From contig CP084617.1 in assembly GCA_025917655.1 (NCBI GenBank), positions 1,488,001-1,552,000 of the forward strand: a DNA stretch of 64,000 nt, read 5' to 3'. The DNA comes from Chlorella sorokiniana. Lineage: Eukaryota; Chlorophyta; Trebouxiophyceae; Chlorellales; Chlorellaceae. A model generated the notes under the pieces. That model was not told where the DNA came from and did not search any database. It saw nothing but the letters and a program-made list of their open reading frames with translations. The first letter of the stretch is position 1. Each line of letters begins with the position of its first letter. Shown piece by piece: positions 21,901 to 34,119 of the stretch. The position numbers were made by a program, and so were the translations under genes.

Positions 21901-24900
21901 AGCGCATCTGGTGGCAGCAGCACGGGCATGGCATTGGCGGCTTCACGTGTAGCGAGCGCAGCGAGCGCAGCGCGCGCAGCGCACCCGTCACGCGGTCGTC
22001 AAAGCGCGCGCCAAAGGCCAGCAGCAGGTCGGCCTCGTTCACGGCAAAGTTGGCGGCCACGGTGCCGTGCATGCCCAGCATCTGCGCACACGCAAGTGCG
22101 GCACGCACAGAAAAGACAACGTCTCGAGGCGGCCAGTGACAGGCACACCAGGGCAACAGACAGCCTCAAGAGGAACGCTGGGCGGCCCCCCTTCCACGTG
22201 TCCATGGCATGCTCAAGGCAGCCCCAGCAGCTGTGGTCGCCGCAACAGCAACCAGGATGGGGTGTATGCTTGCGTGTGTGTGTGTGTGGTGGGGGAGCAC
22301 GGCTGATCGTGTCCACACCAGGCCCGACGGCAGCTGCTGCCCACCTGCAGAGCCAGCGTCTCCTGCTCCGGGTAGGACCCCAGGGCCATGAGCGTCTGCG
22401 CCACTGGGATGCCCGTCCGCTCCACAAACTCAATCACCTCGGGGCCTGCAGGGGGAGGAGATGAGGAATGGGCGGAGGTGTGCGAGTGCCTGCTGGCGTG
22501 TGTGCTGGCGCGAGGCTGGGAGGGGGGGGCGCGGCCACCGCAGCGTAGGGCACACCTCGCTTGTCATGCCGCCCTGCCACGGGCAACTGGGTACACTGGC
22601 TGTCCCCCAATCCCGGTGAACATTCATCCGCCCCCCCACACACACACACCACCCAACCGATCCCCACCAACCCGAGTCGACGCAGCCGCCGCCGACGTAG
22701 AGCACGGGGCGCTTGGAGCCGCGGATGGCCTCCACCACCGCCCGCAGCTGCGCTCGGCCGGGGGCGGCGGCAGGCGCGACATGTAGGCCGAGATGGACAT
22801 GGGGGCGCCCCAGTCGGGCACGTCCAACGTCTGCTGCACGTCCTGGGGATGTCCACCAGCACGGGGCCTGGAGACAAGAAGTGCGGGGGCGGGGCGGGAA
22901 GCCGTGAGAAGCACGGCGGCGGGACGCCAGGCAGCGGCGGCACCCTGGCAGGTGCCAGATGGCCTGGCGGTACCAGCATGCGACCAGCCCGCGGCCAGCC
23001 CAGGCGGGGCCGCAGGGCTGCAAAGTTCAAAAAGCCGGTCGATGCGAGGTCGGCGCCGATGCCAGCTGGGCGCCCACCTGGGCGGCCGGTGCGGGCGAGG
23101 TAGAAGGCCTCCTTGATGACGCGCGGGATGTCCTTCACATCCATCACCAGGAAGTTGTGCTTCGTGATCTGGCGGGTGACCTGCGGGGAGGAAAGCGCGG
23201 GGGAGGGCGTCAGGAAGGAGGGCGGAGCCCCAAAGGAGATGGGCATGGCAGCAGCCAGCCAGGCCCTGCCATGGCTGGTCCAGCCCGAGCACGGGCGGGA
23301 GCTTCGGTGGAAGAGGCCACTCACACTCACTTGCTCGCTCTCTGAGGCGGCCCCCCCCCCCTCCCACACACAAACACATTATTATCCCCAGCCTCTCCCG
23401 CCCCCCCTTTCCCATTCCTGTCCCCCTCGCACGCCGCCCCCGCGCACCTCCACGATGGGCGTCTCCTGGAAGGCGTCTGAGCCGATGAGCTTGCGCGGCA
23501 CCTGCCCCGTGATAGCCACCAGCGGCACCGAGTCCAGCAGCGCGTCGGCCAGCCCCGTGACGAGGTTGGTGGCGCCCGGGCCGCTCGTGGCGATGCACAC
23601 GCCCACGCGCCCAGTCACCTTGGCGTAGCCCTCCGCCGCAAAGATTTCGCCCTAAAGGGGGTGGAAAGCAGGCAACGGCATGCTCGTGCAGAAGCGGGGC
23701 TCCTAGCTCGTGCGCTACGTCCGGGCCGGCCTGCTGCGCGCGGCCTTGCACCTCCCTCCAGCACTGGACTGCTGCCACAGCGCAGCAGCCGCCATCAACC
23801 AGCAGGCACCATTCTCCGAACAGCGCGGCCGCCCCGCAGCCGCCACACGGGCGCACCTGCTCGTGGCGGCACAGGATGTTGCGGACCGTGTCGGAGCGGG
23901 TGAGGGCCTGGTGGATCTCCATGGAGGCGCCGCCCGGGTAGGCAAACAGCGTGTCCACACCCTCGCGCTCCAGAGCCTGCACATGAGAAACGCATAAAAG
24001 GACAAACCAATTATTCACAATATTTGTCATTATCGGGCGAGCGGGCCAGGGCGCCAGGGAGTGGGTGGGCGGGTGGGGAGGGGCGTCTTTTGCGTGTGGA
24101 CACAAGGAGCCTCAGTGTGGGCATGTGCCAGAGCAAAGGATGGAGACAGCTCCGTGTCGTGCTCCCTGTCATGCCCGGGCTGCTTGCTCTGCTGCCGCCG
24201 CCAATCGTGCCACTCAGTGCACGCGACGGTGCTGCCCCACTCTTGCTGCCATCGGGTCCAGGGTTTCACTGTGCCGTATGCATGCTGTCCGGCCTCTGTC
24301 GCAGGAACCACGCGCAGCAGCAGCGCAGGACCAGCCGGCACTAGCTGCCCTGCTGATGCTGCTGCCCATACCGCCTATCGACCGCTGCCGGCCGGCCGCT
24401 GCCAACAGCGAGCCTAGAGCCATATTCAGCCCATCTCGACAGTGGTCAGCCTGCCCACACAGGCCCCCGAGCCCACAGCAGTGGCGCTCGTCGAGCCGCA
24501 CCTGCACCAGGATGTCGCATCCCTTGCGCGGCTGGCCGTTGAAGCGATCCACCCACTCGCGAGGCGCCTCGCTGGCGAGGGAGGCAGCAGCTGCCTGCCG
24601 GGCTGCTTCCAGCTGCACCCAACGCCGAGGGAGAAAAGGGGAAGGGGGAGTTGAAGCAAGGCGCTTGGTGGGACGGGAGCCGGGCGGGCTCGCGGCAGCC
24701 GGACTCAGGGTGGTGCTTGCCCACACCAACAGCCTCCACGCCGCATGCAGGCTGTGGCAACGTGTGACGAGCTGCTCGTATCCGCGCCGGAGGCGGCCTG
24801 CCACTTCTGTTGGCGCAGGGCCGATGCCGCACCGGGTGCAGGCTCATGCCAAGTTGCTGGCAGCGGCCTGGCGCATTCGGCAGGCGCAGAGTGGCGGCGG

Positions 24901-25310
24901 TCGCACCTCAGCCTTGCTGGCCTTGTTAGAGAAATCTTTTGCCATGGTCGCACACGTCTGCAGGGCCGCACGCCGCTCATGCCTGCAGCAGGGAGACGAG
25001 CTGGCTCTGGGCTGCAAGCCCTGCGCTGCGGGACGCGGCGGCCCAGGCGCCATCTGCTCCCTGCCACCCGGCCAACCCGATGGCTCCAGGCGCACCTGGA
25101 GGACCGTGGCCGCTGCGCGACCCTGTTGGGCGCAAACTGGGTGGGAAGAGCCTGCACGGAGGGGGCCATGCTCGCCCGGTGTGAGAGACACGCGGGTGGG
25201 GGGCGATGCGACCACCAGTGGCCCTTTTGGCTCACCTTGGCTGCATGAGCGCGGCTGGGGCCGGCCAGGCTGCTGCCGGCCTCCCTCGCCATGGCCTGAG
25301 TGCTCTGCAT
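18936..25310 (-). CDS. ALS: Acetolactate synthase (AHAS) catalytic subunit, chloroplast
   Basis: ThDP- and FAD-dependent first enzyme of branched-chain amino-acid synthesis, in the plastid. Seventeen exons on the minus strand: 25310-25236, 24957-24907, 24612-24502, 23976-23857, 23651-23448, 23180-23078, 22867-22672, 22445-22345, 22081-21985, 21633-21467, 21158-21060, 20851-20701, about 20560-20490, 20186-20087, 19765-19712, 19525-19415 and 19082-18936. Motifs in order: [32 protein letters not shown] (ThDP Glu loop follows), [114 protein letters not shown] and IPGGGSF. The first two exons are transit-like. Five one-base deficits occur: two in exon 7 (near 22843 and 22750), one in exon 13 (near 20513) and two in exon 16 (near 19482 and 19446). 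The enzyme is essential, so sequence error is likelier than decay. Confidence 0.93.
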
Positions 25311-26483
25311 GGCGATGCCGTGGGGCGCCAGGGCCCGCCTTTCCTACACTCCTGCTGAAACGCAATGGACTACCAGGGGCGGGCGGGTGTGGGGTCGCTC
25401 ACCCGGGTCTTCCTTCCCAGCGTGGCTGGACGCCGCCACTTTCAGAGGCGATTTGTTAGAAAGCGTCCCAATCGCCGCGAACCGATGATCAAACGCCCAG
25501 ATGGCTCGTATCAAGTGATGCTGTGCGCTTGAAAGGTCCGGCTTCCCCAGCACAGGGCGGGTTGGACAGCCTTGAACGTCGCTACCTGCCGCTGCTCCTT
25601 GCTCAGCAAGCAGCTAACCGAGCATTTCCAATTAAAAGCACTTTATGGTCAGTAATAATCAAGCTATGGACAGCCTAAGAGGGAGGGGAAACGTCAAAGG
25701 CGATCAGAGGGAAAAATCCTTCTGCAGCGCGGGACAACGCTGCTTGCCAGCCACTAGGGTTTGTGCTGACCTTGAGAGGCAGTGCATCGAGCTACTACTA
25801 TGATGCTGATGATGGTCAGTTTCTGTGAGCAACAAGCTGATCGATGGTCCTCGCACCCCAAGCAGTACCTGCGGCGTGCGCGTGTGCCGCGCTCACACCC
25901 CGCACACTGCAGCCTGTGCCGTGCCGCTGTGCACGGCTTTGAAATCCACCTGCTGCACCTCAGGACACATCCAACCTGTTCACACTACACTCGGCTGCAA
26001 ATGATGCCCCCGGTGACACCGACCAGAGCGGAAGACTGGAGTGCAGGAGCCTGGCGGCTAAACCCGCCCAGCACAGGGCGCCGCTAGGCGCGACCTGCAG
26101 TGCGAATCTGCTTCGGTCAATGTCAAAACATTGAGGCCGTCTAGAATGTGCGGCGGCGACATAAGCGCTGCAAGCACGACGGTGCAGGGAGCGATGTTGG
26201 ACGCCTGGGCTGCTGCGCCGCTGGGCGTGCTTTTTCTCCCTGTATACACTACAGGATGATTGGTCGACGCATGATAAGCTCAGTCTGCCCACGAATGTTG
26301 TATGGCTTTCCTAAGAGCGGCAGGGCGCACCATCCCGCTCCTATCTGCGATTGTGCGAGGGTAGAGTTTGCCGTTTGCATTTCTTCCTCATCTACCACCC
26401 CGAGACGCTTCCTTGCGTCTATTCTCCTTCTTACAGGGTGTTGCGACGCGGAGAACGCTCGGGTTGGCTTTTGTTTTTTCACC
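25311..26483. promoter_or_regulatory. Divergent 1.17-kb intergenic region, ALS / sigma factor
   Basis: No supported gene. It separates two outward-facing genes for plastid proteins. It is AT-richer than its flanks around 25.6-25.8 kb and 26.2-26.5 kb, as expected for promoters and 5' leaders. Confidence 0.4.
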
Positions 26484-29400
26484 ATGGCGCTCCACCTGGG
26501 CGTCTCGCTGGGTTCTGCGTCGTTTCAGGGCACGAGAGCGCCTTTGAATAGCTCCAGCACCGGTCCCAGCACCAGCCGAGGCCGCCCGCGTGTTACCTGC
26601 CAGGCCGCCTTTGGCGCTCCCAAACCGGGGACCCAGCGCATCCGGGAGCAGTCTCCCAGCAAAGTACAAGCGTTGGCAGCGCCAGCGATCGAACGGGAGG
26701 TCCTGGCCCAGGCGCCGCCCTCGCCGCCGCAGCAGCCAATAGAAGCCTCCAGCAACATCCTGGAGGTGCGCCGGGCAGACCTGGAGCGCCTGATCCGCCG
26801 TGAGGCTGCCCCAGACTCCGACGGCGCGAGGCGTCAGCAGCAGCAGCAGCAGCAGGAGCAGCAGCACCCAGCTTCGGCTGTGGCGGAGGGCTCCGCCGAT
26901 GACCGCCAGCGCCAGGCTGCAGGCGTGTCGGGCCCCGCAGCCTGCAGCAGCAGCAGTGGCAGGAGCAGCGCAGCTTACGGCTGGTTCCCAGCACGCGGCA
27001 AGCGCGCGGCGGGCGGCATCAGCCGCCGCAGCCCGCGCCGCAGCTGCACAGGCCGCCGCCGCGGCGCGGGCGAAACCCTGTGGCCAAGGCCACCGCCGTC
27101 ACCTCCTGGGTGCTAGACTGCTCCAGCCGGCGCGCACGCTGCGCCAAGGCGCCGCTGGCGCCGGCCGGCGTCGGCGCGGCACGGGCGCGGCGCGGCGCCG
27201 CCGCCGCCGAGGACCTCGCCGCGGAGCCGCGCCTGTGCCTGGAGCCCGCCTCGCTGGACGGCCTGAGCGAGCAGACGCGGCAGGACATGGCGGTGCTCAT
27301 AGAGGCGCGCGCAGCGCTGCGGCACGGCCGCGTGGGCAAGGCGCGCTCCTCGCGCGGCGCAGCACCCGAGTGAGCCCCCGCCGCTGCTGCCCGTCCCCTT
27401 CTGCGGGCCCACGCCTGTGTCGCCCCCGCCTGCCTGTTCTGAAGCCCCTTGCGCGCTCATCTCGCCTGCTGCAGCCCTGTCTGGCCTGGCAAGGGCCCCC
27501 GGGCTACTGCGAGGCGCTGTGCCGCCGCTTCTGTGTGCCTCACCCCTGGCCTGTCCCGCCCTGCCCCTGCAGGCCCGACAGCGGCAGCAACATCTCGGCC
27601 TACATGGCGGCGCTGGGCAACACCGGCGTGCTGACCCGCGTGCAGGAGGCGCGCCTGTCGGTCATCCTGCAGAAGGGGCTGGCCCTGGAGCGGCTGGGCG
27701 AGGCGGTTGCGGCGGCGCGCGGGTGCCCCCGCCGCCGTGGCCCCCGCCGACCTCGCGGCGGCGGGCGGCGCCGAGTCGGCGGCGGACGCCGCGCAGCGCC
27801 TGGCCAACCAGCGGGAGGCCAAGGACCTGCTGATGCAGCACAACGTGCGCCTGGTGGTCAACATCGCCAAGCGCTACACGGGCAACGGCATCGAGCTGGC
27901 CGACCTCATCCCGGGTGGGTGGCCGCCGAAGGTGTATGTGCGCGTGTGTGTGGGGGGGCCTACCAGCACATGGCTAGTGCCCATCTGGCCAGTACCTATG
28001 TGGCTAGTGCCCATCTGCGCCCCCGGAGGAGAGTGTTGAATGGCTCCCCGTCCAACCGCCCTGCTTCCCTCCCCTTGTCCCGGCGTCCCGCAGAGGGCAT
28101 GGTGGGCCTGTCCAAGTCGCTCGACCGCTTCGACCCCTCCAAGGGCTTCAAGTTCTCCACCTACGCACACTGGTGGATCCGGCAGGCCATCTCACGCGCC
28201 GTCTGCGGTGAGCGCCGCTGCAGCGCCGCCATGCACGCCAGCCGCTCCAGCCTGCCAGCCCGCTGCGCAGCTCACCTTGCAGGTGCCTCTTGTGCCAGTG
28301 CAAGCGGTGGAACCTGCTTGATGCTCTTGAGGTTGGAAGGCAGCCCTGGTGGCCGGACGGTTGGCAGCGAGGAGGGCCGGCTTGCTCTGCCGCCGTCCAG
28401 CTCCGGCCGCTCACGATCCCGCCGTCGCCCCCGCCCCGCCGTGCCGCGCTGCAGACCAGGCTCGGGCTGTGCGCCTGCCCAGCCACGTGTGCGAGGTGCT
28501 GTCCCGCATCAACCGCGCCACCACCACGCTGGCAGAGCAGGTGGGCGCCGCGCCTCGGCAGAGGCCGCCCCTCGCGCCGCCTCCTGCCCGTACCGCTCTC
28601 CTCTGCATGCCGCCGCCGCCTGGGATGCCTGCCCCCGACTCGACCACCTGCCTTGCCACCCCCCACCTCCTTGCTTGTTCCAACCTCCATCCCACATCCC
28701 TAAGATTGATTCACTGCTGCCGCTGCAGTCTGAGAGCGACGAGCCGCCCAGCTACGAGGCGATTGCCGCCGCCACGGGCCTGCCGCTGCGCCGCGTGGCG
28801 CACTACCTCCGCCTGGCGCGGCTGCCTGGCGGCCCGCAGCCCCACGAGCGCCCCTCCTCCTTCCTGCAAGGCTCCTCGCTCAAGGTGCGCCCTCGCGCGC
28901 CTGGTGGCCGCCTGGGCTGCTGCTGCAGCCAAGCTGCTTGCCGGTCAGCCTGGCCCCACCCAGCGGCTGCCCTGCCCAACCCTCTCTGGGTTGGCCCTCT
29001 CTGGGTTGGGCGCACTGCCCATGTGTTGCGACATGTTGCCCTTCCCTACACCGCTCACGTGCTGCCGCGCGTCCCGCCGTCGTGCCGTCCCGTACCGCCT
29101 GCAGGAGGTGCAGTACGAGTCGCTGGAGGAGCTGGCCGAGGACGACGGCTTCTGCGGGGAGGAGTCGGAGGAGGAGGCGGCGGCCCACGACACGCTGCGC
29201 CGCACCACCGACCTGCTGCTGTCCACCCTGGAGAAGCGGGAGCGCAACATCCTGCGCCTGCGCTACGGCCTGCTGGGCCCCTGGGCCGCCCCGACGACGA
29301 CGAGGGCGGGCTGGCGGGCGGCGGCGGCGCCATGAGCCTGGGCGAGGTGGCCTGCGCCTATGGCCTCTCCCGCGAGCGCATCCGCCAGATCGAGGACAAG

Positions 29401-29750
29401 GCGATGCGGGTGAGGGGCTGCCGCCGCTGCCGCTGCCGCGCCGCCCCTGGCGCTGCTGCCTTGCTGCTGCCCTCGACGCGCGCTGCCCGCTGGGCTCACG
29501 CTTACAGTCGCCGCTGCTGCGCTGAGGCGCCATTCCAGCTTGCGGTTCCAGTGCCCTTCCGAGTCGTCGCCCCCGTCCCGAATCCCTGCAAGCGCTCACA
29601 CGCTGCCCCTGCCCTGTCTGCCTTTTGCAGGCCCTGCGCAAGCCATGGCGGCAGCAGCTGGCGGAGCAGGTGTCGGGCGGCATCCCCATGAGCCCCGACA
29701 GCCTGTGTGCCCTCGCCTCGGCCCAGGCCCTCACCGCGCACGAGGAGTGA
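26484..29750 (+). CDS. Chloroplast RNA polymerase sigma-70 factor
   Basis: Nuclear-encoded sigma factor that gives the plastid-encoded RNA polymerase its promoter specificity. Start ATG 26484 after a CACC context; the first 50 residues are Ser/Thr-rich and transit-like. Exons: 26484-27369, 27573-27914, 28094-28207, 28455-28540, 28729-28884, 29105-29409 and 29631-29750. Region 1.2-like: [19 protein letters not shown]. Region 2: [39 protein letters not shown] and [17 protein letters not shown]. Region 3: [20 protein letters not shown] and [20 protein letters not shown]. Region 4: [19 protein letters not shown], then the helix-turn-helix [20 protein letters not shown]. Frame breaks occur in low-complexity parts of exons 1 and 2 (near 27722) and at a C4 run near 29278. 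A CAG run near 26834-26866 encodes Gln-rich sequence. Confidence 0.9.
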
Positions 29751-30941
29751 TGGCCGCCCTCTGCGCCCCAGTTCAGTGCCCTCGCACCGAAGCGCCTCTC
29801 TTACCTGGAGATGGCGGTGCCGGGGTGGAGAGCAGGGGCGTGCGCATCATCCAGCTGTCGCCCTGGCGGCGCGTCCAGCAACAAAACGAATGAGCAGGGG
29901 CATGTCGTGCCGCGGCCTGCCCCACACACCACACGAGAGATTGCCCGCCGCAGCAGCAGCGCCGCGGGAGCCTTTTTACCCATCCTTGCCCGCTTTGCTT
30001 GGCCCCCGGCGCCACGAACACATGTCTGCGCCCGCTGGGGGCTTGTCCTGCCCGTTTTCGTGCCGCTTTGCTTGGCCGCACGTGCTTTTGTTTGTGTATA
30101 CACCCTGTCCCCTCTCTTCCCCCTCGCCCTGCACCATTCTGCCAGCCCTCCCACCCTTGCCTGGCCAGCCTAGCGTCACCCCTGCTATGCCATCCAGTGA
30201 TCTGGGGGCTCTCTTAAAGCAGGACTGCCCCCACCTTGCCTGCGGCCCTCATCTGTCGTTTGGTCCCTTGCCACTGCGTCACTGGCTGGGTGCGCTACAC
30301 CCCGCCTGGAACCTGATGCCCTGGCCGCCCTCCCTGCAGCTCTTGGCCTCTGCAATCAACCTTTCCCTCTCCTGCACCTTTTCTGTTGGTGCTGCTGGCA
30401 GGCACGCTGTATCCTATCCTGTCCGTATTACGGCCCAGTCTATCCGCCTCCCCCGCTATGAAGGCCAAGCGGCGGCGGTGGTAAGTTAAGGAAACTGTAT
30501 CATTGATATCCGAAGCATGAGAGCGTGCATGTGTAAAACATCAAATCGTTGGAAGCGCCTGCTTGTTTGACTGGTGCACAGCTTACGGACAGGCTGCTTG
30601 GTTTCAGCTGCTGATTGTGAATTTCATGCAGGAAGCGAGACCATAAGAGGGACACAGTGGGTTCTGCATAAATACAGGTGGCGAGGTGTCCTCTTTGCCA
30701 ACAGCTCCTGCTGCGACATGCCCGCCATGTCTTGCCGCCGCTTCCTTCTCAGACGCATCACTCTCGCGCCTCCGCTGTCGTTCGTTGGTTTCTACACATA
30801 CAAAACATACGTCAAAGCCGCAAGAGGTGCTTGAAGGGCACTTCTGCCTCACTCTTGCCTGCTTGAGCGCTGGGCCTTTGGTTTGGGTTGGGCGGCCAGC
30901 CCGCCGCGGTATGCACTGCGCTCATTCCGTAGCGTAGTAGT
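29751..30941. other. Intergenic, 1.2 kb, sigma factor to DUF1664 gene
   Basis: No supported gene. A TGTAA at about 30533-30537 could be a poly(A) signal, but it lies nearly 800 bp past the sigma-factor stop. The last 400 bp are AT-richer and probably hold the DUF1664 promoter. Confidence 0.5.
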
Positions 30942-33043
30942 ATGTCCCGCGGCCTGCTCGGAGGCGCCCTCGGGGCGGGGGCGGCCACCGTCTACCTGAA
31001 GCCGGAGATTGTGCAGGACTGGGCCAAGGAGGTTGTTTTTGGTCCCAGGTCATCTTCCGTGACTCTAGGAGCCAGCAAAGAGCTGGAGCAACTGCAGCGC
31101 TTGGTGAGTCGCGACCAGTGCCGCTCGCCGTTCGTGCCTGCTGTCGCCTGCAGTGCCCTTCCCGCAAGATCGTGAGCACTCACAACCTTGTGTTCCTGTG
31201 CTGTGACATTCAGGTGGAAGATCTATCACGGCAAGTGGCGGCGGCGGGCAAGCCGGGCCCCGTGACCGTCGTGCACACGGGCGGTGACCGCGGCAGCGCC
31301 TACCTGCTGTACGGCTGTACCGCTGCGGGCTTGGGCGCAGTGCTGTACTTCAGAGTGCTGCGGGGATGGACCTTCGGCGATATGCTGTACGCCACGCGGC
31401 GGGGGCTGCGTGACGGCCTGGCTCAGGTGTCGACAGGTGGGACGCTTCAGGGTGGCTGCCTGCACGCGAATTGCGGCTTGCTGGGTGCTGGGTGCCGCTG
31501 TGCGGGGGTTGTGGATGCTGGGTGCTGAACAGGACACCAGTGTGCACTGAGTGTTTCAAGTGCAGAATTCCTGGGTTGGCAGCCAGGCGGGCGGGCCAGC
31601 AAGCCATGCTGCGTTGCCCATCTCGGTTGGCTGGGGTGCGTGTGGCCGACTCGCTCACTCCCTTTCCTGGGCCGCAGGGCTGGAGCAGCTGGGCACGCGT
31701 GTGCAGGAGGTGAAGGCGCGGCTGCAGGAGCGCATCGCCGCCCTGCTGCGCAAGCAGGAGGAGCTGGCGGCGGCGCAGGGCGAGATGGCGGCGGTGCTGG
31801 CGGGGGTGGGGCGGGACGTGGAGCACACGAGGGGCCAAGTGGGCCAGGTGGGCAGCGGCAGGGGCAGCCGGCGCCATGCTGGAGGGCCAGGCAGTCAGCA
31901 CGCCAGTTGTGCACCGCGCCCTGGCCGGCCGACAGATGCAGCTCCCTGGCCGCACCGTTTCTGCCAGCGGTAGTGCCTAGTCGTAGTGCCCCCGCCGCAA
32001 GATACTGCTCCGACCTGGAGGCCAGCGACTCCCCTTGTTGCGTGTGGAAAGCCTGCCGGCTGTCCCATCGCCGCACAAGCTACGCGACTGCGCCGTCGCT
32101 CAACCCCGCATGGACGGGCCCACACTGCGGACACTTGCATCAACACTGCCGACGGCCAGCTGCTGTGCGCGCTGTGCCGCAGGTGCACGCTGTGGTCATG
32201 GACCTGGAGGCCAGCATGGCGGAGGTGGGCGCCAACCAGCGCCACGCCAACCACGGCATCTACGTGCTCTGCAAGGCCGTCAGGTGGGTGGGCTGCCTGG
32301 GGCAGACGCCCTCGTGCTGTGGAGGGTCGCCCGCCGTGGTTGGCTGTGGGAGACAGGTTCGTTCTTCTCCACCTGCTCCCTCTCCCACCACCCACACACA
32401 GCACCACCATCACCACGGAATGCATGCTCACACATGCACACAGCCCACCCCGCCCACACTCGACACTGGTGCCTGGACTGCGCTCTGCGGTCCCACCCTT
32501 CCCCCTTGCAGCGAGCTGATGGCGGGATCCTCCATCCCCTCCAAGGCCGAGCTGATCGAGTACACGCAGCAGCACCCGGTGTGGGCGGCAGCCAGCGAGC
32601 GCGTGCAGGTGGGGCGTGCAGGCATGCGCACTCCAGGGGCCGTGTGGGGGCCTGTGGGATGGGGCAGGGGTTGCTGTTGCGGCATGAGCCGGGCGACAGG
32701 TGATGTGTGGGCGTGAGCTGCTGCTGCTTCGCTTGGATGGCTGAACAGCTGGGCAGCATTCATTAGCCCCCCTTTTCAACCCTTCTGAATTCTGGACCTG
32801 CAGGGCCTCGAAAGCCTGTTGCCCGGCCTTGGCGGCGGCACGGCGGCACCCCGCGGCGCTTGCCCTCTACGCCCCCACGCGGCCGCGACGACGCCGCCAG
32901 CCCCGAGCGGCGCGGCCCGTTCCTGCTGCCGCTCGGCCGCACCGGCTCTGGTGGCAGCGCCGACGGCGGAGCGGGGGGCGCTGAGGGGGCGGCACCGCCA
33001 CGCAAGGCGCTGTCGGACGGCGCAAGCCTGGTTGCGGGCGTGA
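30942..33043 (+). CDS. DUF1664 family membrane-anchored coiled-coil protein
   Basis: Plant-lineage DUF1664 protein of unknown function. Exons: 30942-31103, 31214-31436, 31678-31847, 32183-32283, 32512-32608 and 32804 onward. ATG 30942 opens MSRGLLGGALGAGAATVYLK, a short hydrophobic N-terminus. Exon 2 has a hydrophobic segment GCTAAGLGAVLYFRVLRGWT followed by FGDMLYATRRGLRDGLAQV, the DUF1664 signature. Exon 3 is a coiled coil (QEVKARLQERIAALLRKQEE). Exon 4 reads VHAVVMDLEASMAEVGANQR, and exon 5 PSKAELIEYTQQHPVWAAAS. The last exon begins GLESLLPGLGGG. One frame stops at 33043; another stays open longer and looks as plausible, so the end is uncertain. Exons 5 and 6 lie inside the tandem duplication, and a decayed copy is found at 38.06-38.5 kb. 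Confidence 0.8.
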
Positions 33044-33528
33044 TGACCGCCACTGCTTTCCACACGGTGCCCGTTACTTTCCCCTCCTCTGTTTCGGTTG
33101 GGGCGCCAGCGGCAGCTCAGCCGTGTACAGCAGCGGCGACTGGTAAGCGTGGGCTGCACCAGCAGCGATGGACGTTGGGCTTGGGCAGTTGCGCCCGGAC
33201 TTGTGGCTTCAGGAGCTCCTCGCGCTGGTGCAAGCCTGCCTGGCCCAGGGCTGGGCGCTGCACTGCCTGCACTGCGCTGCCTGCCCCCACACCTCGTCGG
33301 CAGGCTTTGCCGCCTTCCCCAAGGCATCGCTTTTGTGTTCGCGACTTTCGCTCTTTCTGCGACCAGCGCTATGCTGAGCGCTCTCTCGCTCTGATTGCTC
33401 CCCATTCTCCTTCTCTCCAAGTACCCTTTGCTGCACCGCAACCTTGTAACACAGCTGACTTCTGCCGGGTGTTGCAAGCATCCGACCTTTTCCATGGCGG
33501 CGGCAGCGGCTCCGCCTGCTCCGGCGGG

Positions 33529-33663
33529 CCACGCACAGGGCAGACGCCCTGTGTTGCCCTGCAGACCAGAACAATAAAGAAAAGGAGGGACAGCATGCCA
33601 CGCACAGGGCAGGCGCCCTTTGGCCCTGCAGACCAGAACTCCAAAGAACAGGAGGGACAGCAT
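33529..33663. repeat. 67-bp tandem repeat, two units, in copy 1 only
   Basis: Two adjacent units begin GCCACGCACAGGGCAG and end GGAGGGACAGCATG. Copy 2 of the large duplication has a single unit at about 38580-38646, so this small duplication arose after the large one, or one unit was lost from copy 2. Confidence 0.85.
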
Positions 33664-34119
33664 GTCGCCAATGACTCTGCCCTCACAACCACGCAACCCT
33701 GCCTCACACCTTGCCATGTCGATTGAGTGCATTGTGCTTCCAAGGGTGCAAATGCATGCAGAACCAGGCCGCTCGTCAGCTTTGCAACAGGAATGCGCTT
33801 CAGTGGGGCTGCTGCCGCTGCGATCTGCAAGGCTGGCAGGCTTGGACGTCAGTCAACGATACGCTGCTGTATGCCTTGTTGGATACCATGCCTTTCACGT
33901 CACTCCACTGATGGGCAGGACGTAGGTTCCAACTGGCTGTCAGCAGCACTCAATGTAGCAGCACGTGCACAGCGCAGGCTTCCCGCGGTTGCCCATGCTC
34001 ATGTGGGTGCTGCCCGCTGCGCTGAGTTACACGTGATCACTTCGTTTGGGCTTCACACTGGGATACAGGGATCGACTGACATGGTGTTGGCTCTGCATCA
34101 AAGCTAAGCTGGCGGCAAG

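Noticed and set aside
19081-22300. TG/CA runs as telomeric sequence
   Set aside because: They are plain dinucleotide runs inside introns, not the TTTAGGG type expected in green algae.
26800-29691. Very long open frame (963 codons) on the plus strand
   Set aside because: It runs through introns and exons of the sigma-factor gene in a mixed frame. Motifs appear only in short patches; the spliced model explains them.
31895-32779. 294-codon minus-strand open frame over the DUF1664 gene
   Set aside because: Antisense shadow of DUF1664 exons and introns; no recognisable motif.
33044-34119. Separate gene between DUF1664 and MYND copy 1
   Set aside because: Open frames here have no similarity. The stretch is duplicated flank and probable 3' UTR, with the 67-bp repeat as its only structure.
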